Source: Streptomyces sp. NL15-2K
GTDB lineage: Bacteria > Actinomycetota > Actinomycetes > Streptomycetales > Streptomycetaceae
Length of the DNA stretch: 64,000 bases
Assembly (NCBI RefSeq): GCF_030551255.1
Contig: NZ_CP130630.1
Coordinates: 3,143,501 to 3,207,500 of the forward strand
Direction of reading: 5' to 3'
Shown: one piece after another, positions 26,350 through 35,072 of the stretch
Layout of the letters: every line of letters starts with the position of its first letter
Numbering within the stretch: the first letter of the stretch is position 1
Notes under the pieces: generated by a model
Told to the model about the DNA's origin: nothing
Databases searched by the model: none
What the model saw: only the letters and a program-made list of their open reading frames with translations
Program-made: the position numbers and the translations under genes

Positions 26350-26682
26350 CATCTGCAGAGCCGCGTCCAGCTTGCCGTGCAGCTCGGACCTCAGGTGCCG
26401 GGCGGTGCGCCGCATCCAGAACACCATCCACGTCACCAGGCCCACCGCGAGGATCGACAGCGAGCCGCCGAGCGCCTCCTGCGCCTCGAACGTCAGCTCC
26501 TGGGAGCCGAATTCGAGCGCGCAGCCGAAGCCGAGGGCGAGGGCGACCGCGACGCCGATGCCGATCCAGATGGGCCGCAGCGCGTCCCGGCGGCCGGTCT
26601 TGACCAGGTAGGCGATGAGGATGCAGACGACGAGGCTGGCTTCCAGGCCCTCGCGCAGACCGATCAGGTAGTTGGAGAACAC
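26340..26682 (-). pseudogene. efeU: Iron permease EfeU (FTR1 family), truncated
   Basis: From GTG 26682, 3 bp after the efeB stop, about 114 residues are normal EfeU: FSNYLIGLREGLEASLVVC with the first REGLE iron-binding motif, then WIGIGVAVALALGFGCAL and ILAVGLVTWMVFWMRR. Homology ends at KLDAALQMGAR. The second half, including the second REGLE motif and four membrane segments, is absent. The frame runs on antisense to malR and stops at 26275. Iron uptake through EfeU should be lost here, while EfeO and EfeB remain intact. Confidence 0.88.
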
Positions 26683-26685
26683 GGG

Positions 26686-27939
26686 CTAGGCCTCCTCGGT
26701 CAGCAGCGTGCTGCCCCACCAGTCGTCCTTGCCGCGGACGCCGGGCGGGACCGCGAACACCGCGGAACCCACATGCTGGATGTACTCGTTGAGCGTGTCC
26801 GTGGCCAGGTTGCGCTGGATCCGCACGAACCCCTCGCGGACGTCCCGCTGGTAGGCGAGGAAGAACAGGCCCGCGTCCAGGCGGCCGAGGCCGTCCGTGC
26901 CGTCGGTGAAGGAGTAGCCGCGCCGCAGGATGGTCGCCCCGTGGTTGGAGTCGGGGTGCGCGAGCCGGACGTGCGCGTCGGGCAGCATCGCCTTCAGGAA
27001 CGGCTCGTCACGCTCCTTGGCCTTGCCGACCGGGGCGCCCTCGCCCTTGTCGCGGCCGATGATGTCCTCCTGCTCCTTCAGCGAGGTGCGGTCCCAGGTC
27101 TCGATGTGCATCCGGATACGGCGGGCGACGAGGTAGGAGCCGCCGGTCATCCAGTCGGGACCGTCGGAAGGGGGCACCCACACGAACTTCTTCAGCCGGT
27201 CCGTCTCCGTCCCCGCGATGTTGCGGGTGCCGTCCTTGAAGCCCATCAGGTTGCGCGGGGTCTGTGCCTCGGGCGTCGTCGACGACGTCTTGCCGAAGCC
27301 GAGCTGGGACCAGCGGATGACGACCTTGCCGAAGCCGATGCGGGCGAGGTTGCGGATGGCGTGCACGGCGACCTGCGGGTCGTCCGCGCAGGCCTGGACG
27401 CACAGGTCGCCGCCGCTGCGGTCCTTGTCGAGGTTGTCGCCGGCGAACTTGGGCAGGTCGATGAGGGCCTCGGGCCGTCGGTCCCCGAGGCCGAACTTGT
27501 CGAACAGGGTGGGTCCGAAGCCGATCGTCAGCGTCAGCCGCGACGGCTTCAGCCCCAGCGCTTCACCCGTGTCGTCCGGCGGCGCCTCGGCGAGCCCGCC
27601 GTACCCGCCCTCGCCGACCGGGTGCCCGGCGGTCATCCGCCGCGCGGCCTCGGTCCAGTCTTTCAGCATCTGTACGAAGGCGGCCCGGTCGTCCGTCGTC
27701 ACGTCGAACGCGGCGAAGTGCAGCCGGTCCTGCACGGGCGTGGCGATGCCCGCCTGATGGGCGCCGTGGAAATCGACGGCGGCGCCCGTCTCGGCACCGG
27801 CCGGGGTCGTGTCTTCCCCGGTGCGGGCCATCGCCACGGCACCGCCGGCCGCGGCGGCCCCGAGCGCGAGCCCGGCACCACCCCAGCCGATCAGCGCACG
27901 GCGGGAAGGAGCGGCGGATTCCGCGGAGTTGTCGGTCAT
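26686..27939 (-). CDS. efeB: Tat-exported DyP-type heme peroxidase EfeB/DtpA
   Basis: A 417-aa dye-decolorising peroxidase. The N-terminus has a twin-arginine signal (SRRALIGWGGAGLALGAAAA), so it is exported folded with heme. The family signature GXXDG is present as GFKDG (distal Asp), with proximal-side HPDSNHGATILRRGYSF. It ends in a normal DyP C-terminus. S. lividans DtpA, the close relative, supplies peroxide-handling activity near copper-oxidase maturation. It is the middle gene of efeO-efeB-efeU, 10 bp after efeO. Confidence 0.93.
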   Translation of the reverse strand: MTDNSAESAAPSRRALIGWGGAGLALGAAAAGGAVAMARTGEDTTPAGAETGAAVDFHGAHQAGIATPVQDRLHFAAFDVTTDDRAAFVQMLKDWTEAARRMTAGHPVGEGGYGGLAEAPPDDTGEALGLKPSRLTLTIGFGPTLFDKFGLGDRRPEALIDLPKFAGDNLDKDRSGGDLCVQACADDPQVAVHAIRNLARIGFGKVVIRWSQLGFGKTSSTTPEAQTPRNLMGFKDGTRNIAGTETDRLKKFVWVPPSDGPDWMTGGSYLVARRIRMHIETWDRTSLKEQEDIIGRDKGEGAPVGKAKERDEPFLKAMLPDAHVRLAHPDSNHGATILRRGYSFTDGTDGLGRLDAGLFFLAYQRDVREGFVRIQRNLATDTLNEYIQHVGSAVFAVPPGVRGKDDWWGSTLLTEEA

Positions 27940-27949
27940 GACGGGGTAC

Positions 27950-29107
27950 CTACTTCACGACGACGGCGGCGGCGAGCTTGGACAGTGGCTCCGCGAGGGC
28001 GTTGACCCCGTCCGACAGCTCCTTCTGTTCGGCCTTACCGACCTTGTCGTACGAGACGAAGTCGTACGACGACTTGTCCGCCCGGTACTTGTCCAGCAGC
28101 GCGTTCAGCGCGGCGAACTGCTTGTCCAGCTCGGTGACCAGCGCCGCGTCGTTCTCCTTCGCCACCGGCTTCAGCAGCTCGTACGACTTCTCCGCGCCCT
28201 CGACATTGGCCTTGAAGTCGACGAGGTCGGTGTGCGAGTAGCGCTCCTCCTCGCCGGTGACCTTGCCGGTGGCGACCTCGTCGAGGAGTTCCTTGGCGCC
28301 GTTGGCCATGGAGGTCGGGGTGATCTCGGCCTTGCCGACCCGCTTCTGCCAGTCCTTCAGGTCGGTGATCAGCTGGTCGGCGAGCTGCGAGTCGCGGTCG
28401 GTGAGCTTGTCGTCCTTCCAGAGCGAGCGCTCCAGCCGGTGCCAGCCGGTCCAGTCCTTCTCCAGGTCCTGGCCCTCCTCCAGGCCGTCCTCGCGCAGGT
28501 CGACCTTCGGGTCGATGTCGCCGAAGGACTCCGCGACCGGCTCGGTGCGCTCCCAGCCGATGCGGGAGGGCGCGTAGGCGGCCTTCGCGGCCGCGATGTC
28601 GCCGTCCTTGACCGCCTTGGCGAAGACCTCGGCCTTCGGCAGCGTCTCGTCGGCCTGCGCCTGCGCGTAGGCGCGGTAGGCGGCGACGGCCTTGTCCAGA
28701 CGGGGGTCGCGCTTGGCGACCGCGCCGCCGCCGGTGGCCGTGACGGTCTGGCGGATGCCGTCGCCCTTCATGCCGGGCTTGCAGGCGATCTGGTAGTCGC
28801 CGGCCTTCACCTCGGCGGTGACCTTCTGCTTGGTGCCGGGGCCGATGTTCTCGCGCTCGGTGACGATCCGGTCGTCCGGGAAGAGGATGTAGACCTCGGT
28901 GACCTTGGAGCCCTTGTTCTCTATGGCCAGCTCGACGTGCCCGGCCGGGAACTCCTTCTTCGACACCTCGCACTTGTCGTCCGTGGCCGTCACGTTGATG
29001 GCTCCGTCACCGCCCGCCGAACTGCCTTTCTCCGTGCAGCCGGTGACGGCGGCCAGCGCCGCCGCGGTGGCGGCTGCGGTGAGAGCGGACAATCTGACGG
29101 CTCGCAT
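27950..29107 (-). CDS. efeO: Iron-uptake lipoprotein EfeO (cupredoxin plus M75/imelysin domain)
   Basis: A 385-aa lipoprotein. Start ATG 29107 is chosen because it gives a compact signal peptide with lipobox LAAVTGC. An EfeO-type cupredoxin-like domain follows (~residues 35-125, INVTATDDKCEVSKKEFPAG), then an imelysin/M75 domain carrying the HxxE metal motif (WHRLERSLW, ~residue 225). EfeO is thought to bind Fe for EfeU at the membrane. The iron box 47 bp upstream predicts repression by DmdR1/IdeR when iron is plentiful. Confidence 0.92.
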   Translation of the reverse strand: MRAVRLSALTAAATAAALAAVTGCTEKGSSAGGDGAINVTATDDKCEVSKKEFPAGHVELAIENKGSKVTEVYILFPDDRIVTERENIGPGTKQKVTAEVKAGDYQIACKPGMKGDGIRQTVTATGGGAVAKRDPRLDKAVAAYRAYAQAQADETLPKAEVFAKAVKDGDIAAAKAAYAPSRIGWERTEPVAESFGDIDPKVDLREDGLEEGQDLEKDWTGWHRLERSLWKDDKLTDRDSQLADQLITDLKDWQKRVGKAEITPTSMANGAKELLDEVATGKVTGEEERYSHTDLVDFKANVEGAEKSYELLKPVAKENDAALVTELDKQFAALNALLDKYRADKSSYDFVSYDKVGKAEQKELSDGVNALAEPLSKLAAAVVVK

Positions 29108-29153
29108 GGTGGCTCCAGGTAATGGCCGAAAAGGATGCGTGACGAGCCTCACG

Positions 29154-29172
29154 TAAGGTGAGGCTCGCCTAA
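29154..29172 (-). promoter_or_regulatory. Iron box (DmdR1/IdeR site) upstream of efeO
   Basis: TAAGGTGAGGCTCGCCTAA matches the 19-bp palindromic DmdR/IdeR consensus (TTAGGTTAGGCTCACCTAA type) at most positions. It sits 47 bp before the efeO start. Confidence 0.85.
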
Positions 29173-29396
29173 CGTACCCAGGGATTTCCTGTGCGATAAC
29201 TGTCCGCGTAGTGATTCAGCTCTCATGGACGGTGTATGAGCACGCGCCGGTCACGGTGACCAAAAATGGACGTCATGTCGAGGTCAAGCTCCGGTCAAGA
29301 GGCCTGAGTCGGTCCCGCCGAGGGGCCACCGGCATCTCGCCGGTGCGCGGATGGGAACCTCGGTCGGGCGCGCATCGACACCGGCGCCCGGCAAGG

Positions 29397-29402
29397 CACA
29401 AT
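29397..29402 (+). promoter_or_regulatory. Candidate -10 element of a leaderless phzF-like mRNA
   Basis: CACAAT ends 6 nt before GTG 29409, which has no ribosome site, consistent with leaderless transcription. Confidence 0.4.
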
Positions 29403-29408
29403 GCCCGC

Positions 29409-30053
29409 GTGACTGACTACGACGTACTCCGTGTCTTCTGCGGAGCGAACGGCGGGTACGGCAACGAGCTCGGTGTCGTCCGAGAGGGCTCCGTCCTGCC
29501 CGACCCCGCGGAGCGGCAGGCGTTCGCCGCGAAACTCGGTTTCAGCGAGACCGTGTTCGTGGACGACCCCGAGCGCGGCGTCATCGACATCTACACGCCC
29601 ACCCTGCGCCTGCCCTTCGCCGGCCACCCCTGCGTGGGCGCGGCCTGGCTCCTCGACGTGCCCGAACTGGTCACCCCGGCCGGCGTGGTGGGCGCCCGCC
29701 TGGACGGCGAGTTCAGCTGGATCGAGGCGCGGGCGGAGTGGGCCCCGCCGCGCACCCTGCGCCGGTACGCCACGGCCGCCGAGGTCGACGACCTGCCCGT
29801 ACCGCCGCCCGGGGAGTGGCTCTACGCCTGGGCCTGGGAGGACGAGTCCGCCGGCCGCATCCGCGCCCGCGCCTTCCCCGGCCGCGACGACGGCATCGAG
29901 GAGGACGAGGCGACCGGCGCGGCGGCGCTGCTGCTGACGGATCAGCTGGGCCGCGCCCTGAACATCACGCAGGGCACGGGATCGCAGATCCTCACGGCAC
30001 CGCAGCCCGGGGGCTGGGTGGAGGTCGGCGGACGCGTGTTCCTGGAGCGCTGA
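29409..30053 (+). CDS. PhzF-family isomerase-like protein
   Basis: A 214-aa cytosolic protein. GTG 29409 is chosen over upstream starts because it gives the family N-terminus DYDVLRVFCGANGGYGNELG. Further PhzF signatures are LPFAGHPCVGAAWLL and EEDEATGAAALLLTDQLGR. The usual family length is 260-300 aa, so the protein is a compact form that lacks part of the second half. PhzF proteins isomerise or epimerise small ring or amino-acid-like metabolites; the substrate here is unknown. It diverges from efeO and is convergent with the heme oxygenase gene. Confidence 0.82.
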   Translation: MTDYDVLRVFCGANGGYGNELGVVREGSVLPDPAERQAFAAKLGFSETVFVDDPERGVIDIYTPTLRLPFAGHPCVGAAWLLDVPELVTPAGVVGARLDGEFSWIEARAEWAPPRTLRRYATAAEVDDLPVPPPGEWLYAWAWEDESAGRIRARAFPGRDDGIEEDEATGAAALLLTDQLGRALNITQGTGSQILTAPQPGGWVEVGGRVFLER

Positions 30054-30102
30054 GAGCGCTGAGAGCGGCGAGAGTGCCGAGGGTCCTGGTGAGCGCCAAG
30101 TA

Positions 30103-30750
30103 TCAGGCGCTCACCGGAAACTCCGCACTCAACGCCCGGAACATCCCCAGATTCAATTCGAACGCCCGCTTGCACTCCGCGACGATCCGCTGCTTCTCCA
30201 GATCGTCCGCCGGGACGGCGTCCAGCAGCTCCCGGTACCCCCGCTTGAACGCGCCCGGGTTGGGGATCTCCGCGAAGACGTAGAAGCGGACCCCGTCACC
30301 CTTCTTGGTGAAGCCCCACGTCTTCTCCGCCCTGTCGCGGACGATCTGGCCGCCGGAGAGGTCGCCCAGGTAACGCGTGTAGTGGTGGGCGACGTAACCG
30401 GCCGGCCACCGCTCGGCGCACTCGCGCACCCGCTCCGCGTACGCCCGCGTCGCCGGCAGGGCGGACAGCCCCGCACGCCAGCCCGGCCCCCGCAGATGCG
30501 CCAGGTCGCTCTCCAGCGCGCTCAGCCGGAACAGCTCGGGCCGGATGAAGGGCCCCGCCACCGGGTCGGACGCCAGCCGCTCCGCGCCGGCCTCCAGTGC
30601 CTCGTACACGAACCACAGCTGCTCGGTGTACCGCGCGTACGCGTCGACGCCGAGCCTGCCGCCGAGCATGTCGCTCATGAACGTCGAGGTGTTCGCCTCC
30701 CCGTGCTGCTCCTGCGAAGCGGTGCGGATGACTGTCGAGAAGGAGTCCAT
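30103..30750 (-). CDS. Biliverdin-producing heme oxygenase
   Basis: A 215-aa alpha-helical heme oxygenase that opens heme to biliverdin, CO and Fe(II). The proximal heme ligand is the His in TASQEQHGEANTSTFM (~residue 16). The distal helix with the flexible Gly pair is seen in TRYLGDLSGGQIVR (~residue 133-146). The start at ATG 30750 lies directly behind an iron box, so it belongs to the iron-starvation regulon. It probably releases iron from heme taken from host or environment; no heme importer is in this window. Confidence 0.93.
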   Translation of the reverse strand: MDSFSTVIRTASQEQHGEANTSTFMSDMLGGRLGVDAYARYTEQLWFVYEALEAGAERLASDPVAGPFIRPELFRLSALESDLAHLRGPGWRAGLSALPATRAYAERVRECAERWPAGYVAHHYTRYLGDLSGGQIVRDRAEKTWGFTKKGDGVRFYVFAEIPNPGAFKRGYRELLDAVPADDLEKQRIVAECKRAFELNLGMFRALSAEFPVSA

Positions 30751-30764
30751 GAGCTCAGATTTTC

Positions 30765-30783
30765 TGTGGTTAGGCTTACCTAA
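30765..30783 (-). promoter_or_regulatory. Iron box (DmdR1/IdeR site) upstream of heme oxygenase
   Basis: TGTGGTTAGGCTTACCTAA contains the palindromic core TTAGG-n4-CCTAA (30770-30783), 15 bp before the start codon, so bound repressor would cover the promoter. Confidence 0.85.
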
Positions 30784-30875
30784 GTAAATGCTTTTGCCGA
30801 CTTCCTGTCGGTAAAGCAGTACCCAGAATCCCCACCGAACCCACACGTTCTCCCACATGAAAAGGCCGCCAAAAA

Positions 30876-30901
30876 GGCCCGCCCTCCGAAGAGAGCGGGC
30901 C
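30876..30901 (-). terminator. Terminator after map
   Basis: GGCCCGC and GCGGGCC arms (30876-30882 and 30895-30901), with an A-run at 30871-30875 that is a T-run on the minus strand, form a standard terminator 22 nt beyond the map stop. Confidence 0.8.
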
Positions 30902-30922
30902 ACCAGGGCAACCGGGCCGGGG

Positions 30923-31780
30923 CTAGGGGAGGGTCAGAATCTCCGCCCCTGTCTCCGTCACCACCAGCGTGTGCTCGAACTGAGCCGTCCGCTTCCGGTC
31001 CTTCGTCACGACCGTCCAGCCGTCGTCCCACATGTCGTACTCGTGCGTCCCGAGCGTCAGCATCGGCTCGATCGTGAAGGTCATCCCGGGCTGGATGACG
31101 GTCGTCGCGTGCGGGCTGTCGTAGTGCGGGATGATCAGCCCGGAGTGGAAGGAGGAGTTGATCCCGTGGCCCGTGAAGTCCCGGACCACCCCGTACCCGA
31201 ACCTCTTCGCGTACGACTCGATGACCCGGCCGATGACATTGATCTGCCGGCCCGGCCTGACCGCCTTGATCGCGCGGTTGAGGGACTCCCGGGTCCGCTC
31301 CACCAGCAGCCGCGACTCCTCGTCGACCTCACCCACCAGGTACGTCGCGTTGTTGTCGCCGTGCACCCCACCGATGTACGCCGTCACGTCCAGGTTGACG
31401 ATGTCGCCGTCGCGCAGAACCGTGGAGTCCGGGATGCCGTGGCAGATGACCTCGTTGACCGAGCTGCACAGGGACTTGGGGAAGCCGCGGTAGCCCAGCG
31501 TCGACGGGTAGGCGCCGTGGTCGCACATGTACTCGTGCGCCACCTTGTCCAGCTCGTCGGTCGTGACACCCGGCGCGATCAGCTTCGCCGCCTCCTCCAT
31601 CGCCCGCGCGGCGATCCGGCCGGCGTAACGCATCGCCTCGATCGTCTCGGGCGTCTGCACCTCCGGCCCGGTGTACGGAGTGGGCCCGGGCTTGCCGACG
31701 TACTCGGGACGGCGGATGTTTCCGGGGACGGAACGGGTGGGAGACAGCTCCCCTGGTACGAGCAGCGACTGGCCAGACAT
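30923..31780 (-). CDS. map: Methionine aminopeptidase, type I
   Basis: A 285-aa cytosolic enzyme that removes the initiator Met from new proteins. Metal ligands are visible in order: [18 protein letters not shown] (two Asp), [11 protein letters not shown] (His), MTFTIEPML (Glu) and QFEHTLVV (Glu region). The N-terminal ~40 residues ([20 protein letters not shown]) carry the extension with SH3-binding-like prolines common in actinobacterial MapB. It diverges from the 77-aa gene at 31838. Confidence 0.95.
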   Translation of the reverse strand: MSGQSLLVPGELSPTRSVPGNIRRPEYVGKPGPTPYTGPEVQTPETIEAMRYAGRIAARAMEEAAKLIAPGVTTDELDKVAHEYMCDHGAYPSTLGYRGFPKSLCSSVNEVICHGIPDSTVLRDGDIVNLDVTAYIGGVHGDNNATYLVGEVDEESRLLVERTRESLNRAIKAVRPGRQINVIGRVIESYAKRFGYGVVRDFTGHGINSSFHSGLIIPHYDSPHATTVIQPGMTFTIEPMLTLGTHEYDMWDDGWTVVTKDRKRTAQFEHTLVVTETGAEILTLP

Positions 31781-31837
31781 GTCAGTGAGTCTAACGAGGC
31801 GGCGTGGGGGAACATGTCCGTGGCGAAAGGAGCCGCA

Positions 31838-32071
31838 ATGGCCCTGTTCAAGAAGCGCACGGCCGGAAAACCGGGCGAGTGGTACTACTGCCTCCAGCAC
31901 AAGAAGGTCGAGGAGGGGCCGGAGTGCCCGGCCAAGGACCGCTTCGGCCCGTACGCCACCCGCAAGGAGGCCGAGCACGCGATGGCGACCGCCCGCGAGC
32001 GCAACCTCGAGTGGGAGAACGACCCCAAGTGGCACGACGCGCCGGCGGGCGGCGCCACGGACGACGACTGA
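31838..32071 (+). CDS. Conserved small actinobacterial protein, function unknown
   Basis: 77 aa with GGAG 7 nt before ATG 31838. The sequence [20 protein letters not shown] followed by [20 protein letters not shown] is conserved among streptomycetes next to map, as I recall it. Two Cys and several aromatic residues suggest a compact fold. It ends where the MFS gene of the other strand ends: the TGATCA palindrome supplies both stops. Confidence 0.8.
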   Translation: MALFKKRTAGKPGEWYYCLQHKKVEEGPECPAKDRFGPYATRKEAEHAMATARERNLEWENDPKWHDAPAGGATDDD

Positions 32072-33391
32072 TCAGTCGTCCACGGCGGCCGTGGCGGCCG
32101 CGCGCTGTTCGCGCAGCCGCACCGCGTGCTCGTTCGTCCGCACGTCGTACGTCATCAGTTTCGGCAGGCACAGGGCCAGCAGCCCCACCGCGCCCACGCA
32201 CAGCAGCCCGCCCGACCATATGGACGTCCGCACGCCCCGCCAGGCCGCCATGCCGCCCACCCAGACCTGGCCGAGCTGCGGCCCCACCGAGTACGACAGC
32301 AGCTCGATCCCGGCGAGCCGGCCGCGCAGCTCGTCGGGGATCGTCTGGTTCCACATCGCTCCCCGGAAGACACCGCTGACCATGTCGCAGGCGCCGCCGA
32401 CGGTGAGGAACAGCAGCACCAGCCAGACGTTCCCGGAAACACCGGCGGCGGCGATGCACACACCCCACAGCGCGGCCGAGACGACCACGAGCCGCCCGTG
32501 CTTGTGCACCCGCGAGGTCCAGCCGCTGGTCAGGCTCACCAGCAGCGCCCCGGCCGGAACGGCGGCGTACATCAGACCGAGCGACCACTCGGCGTCCAGC
32601 TCGTCCGCGAGGAAGGGCAGCACGGCGAGCGGCATCGCGAAGAGCATCGCCGCGATGTCGATGATGTAGGTCCCCAGGAGCTCCTTGCGGCTCCAGGCGT
32701 ACCGGGCGCCTTCGAGGATGGACTTCAGGGACGGCTTCTGTGCCTCGTGGGAGGCGGGGGAGGGGGCCAGCCGGACGCAGAACACCACCGAGACGGCGAA
32801 GGTGGCCAGGTCCACGGCGTACGCCCACCCGAGCCCCGCGAACGCGACGACCACGCCCGCCAGCGCCGGACCGGCGACGCCGCCGACCTGCCAGCGCAAC
32901 GAGTTCAGGGCGGCCGCGGCCGGCAGGTGCTCGTGGGCCACGATCCGCGGCATCAGCGAGTCGAGCGCGGGCCGCTGCACCGAGAGCAGGGCGGAGGAGA
33001 GGGCGGCGACCACGTAGAGCGGCCAGACGGCGGGGCTCGGCATCAGCGCGTTGACCAGCAGCACCACGCACAGCAGACCCTGCCCGGCCTCGGTCCACAC
33101 GATCAGCTTCCGCTTGTCCCAGGCGTCGGCGAGCGCACCTCCGTACAGCCCGAACACGATCAGCGGTACGAGCTCGACGGCCCCGATCGCTCCCACGGCC
33201 GCCGCGGACCCGGTGAGCTCCTTGATCTGCACCGGCAGCGCGACGAAGGTCAGAAAACTCCCGAAGTTCGTGATCAGCCCCGACAGCCACAGCCTGCGGA
33301 AGTCGACGGAGGCCCGCCAGGGGGCGAGGTCGGGGAGCAGGGCGCGCAGGCCGGAGGGAGGTTCGGGGGCGGCGTCGGTCACGAGGGGCAA
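32072..33391 (-). CDS. MFS exporter (enterobactin/macrolide-exporter-like)
   Basis: About 439 aa with 12 predicted membrane segments and a central cytosolic loop (~residue 205-225). The MFS A-motif region reads GALADAWDKRKLIV. The overall pattern (FRRLWLSGLITNFGSFLTFV at the N-terminus) is that of the MFS_3/EntS-like group of drug or siderophore exporters; the substrate is unknown. TTG 33391 is the longest start; GTG 33382 three codons later is equally plausible, since no clear ribosome site separates them. Confidence 0.88.
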   Translation of the reverse strand: MPLVTDAAPEPPSGLRALLPDLAPWRASVDFRRLWLSGLITNFGSFLTFVALPVQIKELTGSAAAVGAIGAVELVPLIVFGLYGGALADAWDKRKLIVWTEAGQGLLCVVLLVNALMPSPAVWPLYVVAALSSALLSVQRPALDSLMPRIVAHEHLPAAAALNSLRWQVGGVAGPALAGVVVAFAGLGWAYAVDLATFAVSVVFCVRLAPSPASHEAQKPSLKSILEGARYAWSRKELLGTYIIDIAAMLFAMPLAVLPFLADELDAEWSLGLMYAAVPAGALLVSLTSGWTSRVHKHGRLVVVSAALWGVCIAAAGVSGNVWLVLLFLTVGGACDMVSGVFRGAMWNQTIPDELRGRLAGIELLSYSVGPQLGQVWVGGMAAWRGVRTSIWSGGLLCVGAVGLLALCLPKLMTYDVRTNEHAVRLREQRAAATAAVDD

Positions 33392-33451
33392 TGGTCGGGG
33401 GAGGGGCGGTTGCGGGCAACCGCTTTTTCGCCGGGTCCGCGGTCGGCCAGG

Positions 33452-34057
33452 TCACCAGCGGGCAGGCGGCGGTGCCGTCAACGCGTCCGTCAGTCTTGAC
33501 AACCTGTCCCGGAAACGCCGGCGCCCCCTGGAGGCGGACGGTAGGGAGTTCTCCCCGGCCGCCGCGCTGACCAGGTGCTGCACGGTGTCGAGGTCCAGTT
33601 CGGCGCCCTCCGGTACGGCCAGCGACTCGTGTGCCATCGCCGCCAGTTCGGCCCCGCCGTCCCCGACGGTCAGCACCGTCGTCCCGGCCCGCCGGGCGTC
33701 ATGCACTCGCTCCAGCAGCGCGGCACCCGGCCCCTCCGGCGACACCACGAGCAGCGTCTCACCACGCCGGGCCCCCTCGATCCGCCCCAGCCCGACCGCC
33801 AGATGGGCCGGATCCGACGGGCGCGGGTCATGCCGTACGAGTGTCGGGGCCAGCTCCGGCGTGCCCGACCACGCGGCCTCGTCCACCAGATGCGCCGCGA
33901 GATGCCACGGCTCGTACTCCGCCGTGCCCACCAGCAGCAGCCCTCCGCCGTGCGACACCACCGACCCCCGCAGCGCCCCCGCGAACCGCCGCGTGGCCCC
34001 CAACCACTCGGTCCCGGCGAGCACTTCGCGCAACAACGCGACCCGTACGGCATCCAT
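33452..34057 (-). CDS. Conserved hypothetical protein (Rossmann/SIS-like)
   Basis: A 201-aa soluble protein. ATG 34057 gives MDAVRVALLREVLAGTEWLG. The hydrophobic strands VSHGGGLLLVGTAEYEPW, ETLLVVSPEGPGAALLERV and GTTVLTVGDGGAELAAM alternate with helices, which suggests a Rossmann-like nucleotide-binding fold. The last 30 residues are Arg-rich. I do not recognise a named family, and catalytic residues cannot be pointed out. It lies upstream of the MFS gene, on the same strand, 60 bp away. Confidence 0.7.
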   Translation of the reverse strand: MDAVRVALLREVLAGTEWLGATRRFAGALRGSVVSHGGGLLLVGTAEYEPWHLAAHLVDEAAWSGTPELAPTLVRHDPRPSDPAHLAVGLGRIEGARRGETLLVVSPEGPGAALLERVHDARRAGTTVLTVGDGGAELAAMAHESLAVPEGAELDLDTVQHLVSAAAGENSLPSASRGRRRFRDRLSRLTDALTAPPPARW

Positions 34058-34091
34058 GGGACCGCATGCTGCCGCAACCGGCCGTTCGTGA

Positions 34092-34241
34092 CCCGCGGTT
34101 CGCGCCGAATTCGCCCAACTTGGGCAAGGAGTCGAGTCACTGTCCGGCAAGGAGTTCGACCATGCCGACCACGAGACGGGTGACTTCGGCTGGTACGAGA
34201 CGATCGGCTTCCGGCGGGTGCCCGTGACGGAGTTCACCTGA
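34092..34241 (+). pseudogene. Possible C-terminal fragment of a gene
   Basis: An open frame after a stop at 34089 ends in SGKEFDHADHETGDFGWYET then IGFRRVPVTEFT. This has real-protein composition but no ATG or GTG start with a ribosome site. It could be the tail of a lost gene or a chance antisense frame. Confidence 0.25.
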
Positions 34242-34266
34242 GACTTTCCGGCGCGCGGGGCGGACG

Positions 34267-34272
34267 TAAAGT
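34267..34272 (+). promoter_or_regulatory. Candidate -10 element of a leaderless npdG mRNA
   Basis: TAAAGT, the same hexamer as at 7738, ends 6 nt before ATG 34279. No ribosome site is present. Confidence 0.5.
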
Positions 34273-34278
34273 CGGCCC

Positions 34279-34989
34279 ATGACCTCTACCGATAGCGACA
34301 GCGCTCAGAAGGCCCCCGCCAAGGACCCCTGGGACCTCCCCGACGTCTCCGGTCTCGTCGTCGGCGTGCTCGGCGGGACCGGCCCGCAGGGCAAGGGCCT
34401 CGCCTACCGGCTCGCCAAGGCCGGCCAGAAGGTGATCATCGGCTCGCGGGCCGCCGACCGTGCGCAGGCCGCCGCCGAGGAGCTCGGGCACGGCGTCGAG
34501 GGCGCGGACAACGCCGAGACCGCCCGGCGCAGCGACATCGTGATCGTCGCCGTGCCCTGGGACGGCCATGGCAAGACCCTTCAGTCCCTGCGCGAGGAAC
34601 TGGCCGGCAAGCTCGTCGTCGACTGCGTCAACCCGCTCGGCTTCGACAAGAAGGGCGCCTACGCGCTGAAGCCGGAGGAGGGCAGCGCCGCCGAGCAGGC
34701 CGCCGCCCTGCTGCCCGACTCCCGGGTCACCGCCGCCTTCCACCACCTGTCGGCGGTCCTGCTCCAGGACCCCGAGGTCGACGAGATCGACACCGATGTG
34801 ATGGTCCTCGGCGAGGTGCGGGCGGACGTGGAGATCGTCCAGGCCCTGGCCGGCCGCATCCCCGGCATGCGCGGGATCTTCGCGGGGCGCCTGCGCAACG
34901 CACACCAGGTGGAGTCGCTGGTCGCCAACCTGATCTCCGTGAACCGCCGCTACAAGGCGCACGCGGGGGTCCGTATCACCGACGTGTGA
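34279..34989 (+). CDS. npdG: NADPH-dependent F420 reductase
   Basis: A 236-aa cytosolic oxidoreductase that transfers hydride between NADPH and coenzyme F420. The N-terminal Rossmann motif is VVGVLGGTGPQGKGLAYRL, and the NADP-phosphate-recognising segment KVIIGSRAADRA follows. Further family features are IVIVAVPWDGH and VVDCVNPLGF. The C-terminal part (RNAHQVESLVANLISVNRRY) closes the active site. Streptomyces make F420 and use it in secondary metabolism, so this is a housekeeping redox link. Confidence 0.92.
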   Translation: MTSTDSDSAQKAPAKDPWDLPDVSGLVVGVLGGTGPQGKGLAYRLAKAGQKVIIGSRAADRAQAAAEELGHGVEGADNAETARRSDIVIVAVPWDGHGKTLQSLREELAGKLVVDCVNPLGFDKKGAYALKPEEGSAAEQAAALLPDSRVTAAFHHLSAVLLQDPEVDEIDTDVMVLGEVRADVEIVQALAGRIPGMRGIFAGRLRNAHQVESLVANLISVNRRYKAHAGVRITDV

Positions 34990-35072
34990 GCGGATGAGCG
35001 CATGGGGGACACTGTGCGGCGAAGCAGTACAGCAAGCAGTGCAGCAGTGTCCCCCGACAGGAGAACCACCCC

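Noticed and set aside
26225..26719. Chimeric open frames crossing the malR/efeU joint as new genes
   Set aside because: They are by-products of the rearrangement; downstream of the joint the sequences are antisense readings without protein character.
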